Shown here: positions 6,222-8,109 of the stretch, piece by piece
Layout of the letters: the number at the start of each line of letters is the position of its first letter
How positions within the stretch are numbered: position 1 is the first letter of the stretch
Source: Thermoplasmata archaeon
Lineage (GTDB): Archaea; Thermoplasmatota; Thermoplasmata; Thermoplasmatales; Thermoplasmataceae
Length of the DNA stretch: 8,109 nt
NCBI GenBank assembly: GCA_021797385.1
Contig: JAJZZW010000083.1
Coordinates: 1-8,109, forward strand
Direction of reading: 5' to 3'
Notes under the pieces: generated by a model
The model's database searches: none
Told to the model about the DNA's origin: nothing
What the model saw: only the letters and a program-made list of their open reading frames with translations
Made by a program: the position numbers and the translations under genes

Positions 6222-7397
6222 TCAATTGTTTATTTCAGGCATATGTTTGTACCCGCTTAAAATTAAACCGAATAAAATAATGACAGGAATAGAAAAAAGG
6301 AGGAATGTATATCGTAATCCCACCGAATAAACTATTAATCCTGCTACAGATGGAACAATAACGGCGACAAACATCATTAAAGCATAAAAATATGTATTTG
6401 CAACAGATATCTCATCCTCATTGAATGACCTTGATAATGCCGTCAATGATGTTGGAAATGTCAAACCATGCGGTATGCCCAGGAAACATATAATAATGAA
6501 ATAAGCAATCAGGCTGTTTGAAAAATATATCATTATCAAACCTGTAATAGTTATAATTATTGCAACCGTAGTTGTGATATACAATTTTTTTGCAGGTCTG
6601 TATGTTAGAAACGACCGTGATAAAAATGATAATCCAAAAAAGCCTGCCAGTAATAATTCCACGAATGAATATGGAGCATTAAATTCTGTTCTAGCAAATA
6701 TCCCACCGAAGGTTAAGATTAATACAAATGGTATATCGTAGGATACATTGTTGAAAACAGACAACCTAAAACCGGGATTTCTTGCAACATTCAATCTCCT
6801 TTTAGCTTTATTATTAGTCTCCTCAGGAAATCGTATTTTAAATGACAGTACTATAGCTATAATTCCCAGTGGAATAAAAAATATAAATAACTGATATAAA
6901 TTAAAATGTAATAATATGCGTGATTCTATTAAAGGTCCTATGATAAGGCTTGCACTTAATGATAATGTATACAAAGTCAATGTTCTTTCTCTGGTTTTTT
7001 TGTCCTTTATTGTTCCAGCAGAACTCATTATGTTGGGCATTATAGAACCGAAGAAGAATCCTGATAATATTACCAGGATCCAGATACTATATTTATTTGA
7101 GAAATAGAATAATGGCTCAAGGGTAGAATAAATTATAATGGAAGAAATAAATAATTTCCTTCTTCTTCTGGGGCATAACCTTGAATTTATTAAAGCACTC
7201 ATTATGCCTGAGCTTCCCACTGCAACGGCAGCAAGTATACCTATTTCAATACTGTTGAAACTCAAATAATATTTTGAAATTAAAGGTATTGTTGTAAGAA
7301 TTAAATTATTATTTGCCCGCACAGAAAAAGTTAATGACATTAATAATATTATATATATAATTGTGGCGCTATTTTTGCTATTTAAAAATTTGAGCAT
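6222..7397 (-). CDS. Major facilitator superfamily (MFS) permease
   Basis: Integral membrane transporter, about twelve predicted helices, substrate unknown. From the chosen ATG at 7397 (MLKFLNSKNSATIIYIILLM) the protein has 391 aa, normal for a 12-helix MFS protein. After helix 2 comes a basic loop (INSRLCPRRRRKLF), the place of MFS motif A, but the usual G-x3-D-R-x-G pattern is not kept. A cytoplasmic loop near the middle (FPEETNNKAKRRLNVARNPG) separates the two six-helix halves. An in-frame GTG at 7526 would add 43 mostly basic residues. I rejected it because a TATA-like box (7419-7428) lies 26 nt before ATG 7397 and because helix 1 follows soon after that ATG. The predicted topology (helices, short loops) supports a drug, sugar or organic-acid carrier; nothing distinguishes these. 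Confidence 0.88.
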   Translation of the reverse strand: MLKFLNSKNSATIIYIILLMSLTFSVRANNNLILTTIPLISKYYLSFNSIEIGILAAVAVGSSGIMSALINSRLCPRRRRKLFISSIIIYSTLEPLFYFSNKYSIWILVILSGFFFGSIMPNIMSSAGTIKDKKTRERTLTLYTLSLSASLIIGPLIESRILLHFNLYQLFIFFIPLGIIAIVLSFKIRFPEETNNKAKRRLNVARNPGFRLSVFNNVSYDIPFVLILTFGGIFARTEFNAPYSFVELLLAGFFGLSFLSRSFLTYRPAKKLYITTTVAIIITITGLIMIYFSNSLIAYFIIICFLGIPHGLTFPTSLTALSRSFNEDEISVANTYFYALMMFVAVIVPSVAGLIVYSVGLRYTFLLFSIPVIILFGLILSGYKHMPEINN

Positions 7398-7418
7398 TGC
7401 CACATCATTGATGGAAGA

Positions 7419-7428
7419 TAAATAAAAT
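7419..7428 (-). promoter_or_regulatory. TATA-like box of the MFS gene
   Basis: On the minus strand this reads ATTTTATTTA, centred 26 nt before ATG 7397. It lies inside the longer reading frame that would start at GTG 7526, so it decides the start in favour of the shorter protein. Confidence 0.5.
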
Positions 7429-7500
7429 TTTTTAAGAAACCCTATAAATTTGAAATAATAACGGACCCGCCGGGGTTTAAACTTTATACGGTTTAGAAAA

Positions 7501-7510
7501 TTTAAATATT
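7501..7510 (+). promoter_or_regulatory. TATA-like box of the integrase remnant
   Basis: TTTAAATATT is centred about 31 nt before ATG 7536. The spacing is slightly long for a leaderless start but allows a leader of a few bases. Confidence 0.35.
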
Positions 7511-7535
7511 GTATACGTATAGTCACCTAATAAGC

Positions 7536-7905
7536 ATGGGAAAGGATAGATACAGTTATCTTCTGAAGGATAAGGATTATAGCCCGTTGGAAGCATAGTG
7601 TTGATAGCGGTTCCAGGATAACCGGAGATGTATATCTCAGAAGGTTGGGATCATTCTGTGCCGAAATTGGAAAGACTCCCCAGGAACTGCTTAAGCTGAA
7701 GGATAAGGCAATGGCGGATCTAATAGACGATTACGTTATCAAGAGAGAGGAAAAAGGCAATGCAGGATCGTATATCAAGAGTACAGTAAAAGCGGTCAAG
7801 TCATGGCTTCTATCCAACGGGATCAAATTGCCCAGGCAGATAAAAGTGAAGGATGCCGACAAGTCACCTACATTATCTGATGAGAGGATACCTGATGTTG
7901 GATAG
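7536..7905 (+). pseudogene. Tyrosine recombinase (integrase), N-terminal fragment, frameshifted and truncated
   Basis: The frame from ATG 7536 reads MGKDRYSYLLKDKDY and then stops at 7596-7598. A second frame, +1 relative to it, continues as RWKHSVDSGSRIT, DVYLRRLGSFCAEIGKTP, and SYIKSTVKAVKSWL, to LSDERIP near 7893 and TAG at 7903-7905. Removing one C from the CCC at 7583-7585 joins both frames and yields the SAM-like core-binding (arm) domain of archaeal XerA-like or phage-type integrases of Thermoplasmatales. The whole catalytic domain (R-H-R-Y residues) is missing: homology stops right after DERIP, where a transposase-bearing element begins. It cannot recombine DNA. The promoter-like box upstream remains. 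The family call rests on recognition of the arm-domain pattern rather than on catalytic residues. Confidence 0.78.
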
Positions 7906-8109
7906 TGATTCTTAAACAAAACTCTTTCCATTTCATGAGACATTTATCCTCGACCTCCTATAATAATTGTGTTTTCTTCTTTTATAGCTGTCCTTAAGAT
8001 TCTTTATAAATCCTCTGTAATACTCCCTGAAGCTGCTGTCATTATTCCATTTATCCAGGAACTGCATTGGTGAATAGTAATCTAATGTAGAATGTGGCCT
8101 TATATTGTT
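7896..8109 (-). mobile_element. End of a DDE-type insertion sequence (partial, runs off the window)
   Basis: The integrase homology breaks off at about 7893, and the 3' end of a transposase gene on the opposite strand begins at 7933. The segment 7896-7932 should therefore contain the terminal inverted repeat (TGTTGGATAGTGATTCTTAA onward). The other end is outside the window, so neither the repeat nor a target duplication can be confirmed. The boundary is inferred from loss of integrase homology. Confidence 0.5.
7933..8109 (-). CDS. DDE transposase (rve / IS481- or IS3-like), C-terminal 58 residues
   Basis: Only the end of the gene is in the window: the minus frame is open from the right edge to TGA at 7933-7935. 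The first visible residues, NNIRPHSTLDYYSPMQFLDKW, match the hallmark C-terminus of rve-fold transposases (Y-N-x-x-R-P-H-x-x-L-x-x-x-x-P), which follows the catalytic glutamate of the DDE triad. A basic tail (KRRKHNYYRRSRI) ends the protein. The catalytic residues lie outside the window, so activity cannot be judged. The gene runs opposite to the integrase fragment and appears to belong to an element inserted into it. IS481 and IS3 families share this motif and cannot be told apart from this piece. Confidence 0.8.
   Translation of the reverse strand, partial: NNIRPHSTLDYYSPMQFLDKWNNDSSFREYYRGFIKNLKDSYKRRKHNYYRRSRINVS

Noticed and set aside
7398..7526. 43-residue N-terminal extension of the MFS protein from GTG 7526
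   Set aside because: It is basic, unlike MFS N-termini, and overlaps the promoter-like box at 7419-7428; ATG 7397 fits family length.
1..8109. CRISPR array, rRNA or toxin-antitoxin locus
   Set aside because: No regularly spaced repeats, no rRNA motifs and no small gene pairs with recognisable toxin motifs were seen on either strand.

Overview
The window looks archaeal and most likely comes from Thermoplasmatales (Ferroplasma, Acidiplasma or Cuniculiplasma-like). The evidence is AT-rich DNA, arginine mostly AGG/AGA, a LacS-type GH1 glycosidase, a Zn-ribbon threonine synthase, an archaeal-type tyrosine integrase, and seven genes with a TATA-like box about 23-31 nt upstream of the start and no Shine-Dalgarno, as expected for leaderless transcripts. 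The genus is inferred, not proven.

Layout, left to right. (1) The 3' end of an unrecognised gene (3-395, +). (2) An intact GH1 beta-glycosidase (481-1884, +), converging with an intact threonine synthase (1891-3051, -). (3) A broken EamA/DMT-type transporter gene (3229-5523, +). Its first 103 codons carry two in-frame stops, and it is split by a 1410-bp IS200/IS605-type (IS1341-like, tnpB-only) element at 3538-4947. Removing the element rejoins the frame exactly, giving a 294-codon gene. (4) A DJ-1/PfpI-family gene (5576-6136, -) and an MFS permease gene (6222-7397, -), each with its own promoter. (5) A decayed mobile segment: the N-terminal part of a tyrosine integrase with a frameshift (7536-7905, +), cut off next to the C-terminal end of a DDE (rve-type) transposase gene that runs off the window on the minus strand (7933-8109).

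The chromosomal genes are unrelated metabolic and transport functions (intracellular glycoside hydrolysis, threonine synthesis, stress or carbonyl detoxification, efflux or uptake) and do not form one operon. The right-hand part holds three different mobile-element remnants or residents. The most informative structure is the TnpB element in the transporter gene. Its boundaries, TTAC target, right-end hairpin overlapping the tnpB stop codon, and predicted guide sequence can all be read because the interrupted gene gives the empty site. No CRISPR array, tRNA or rRNA gene was found.
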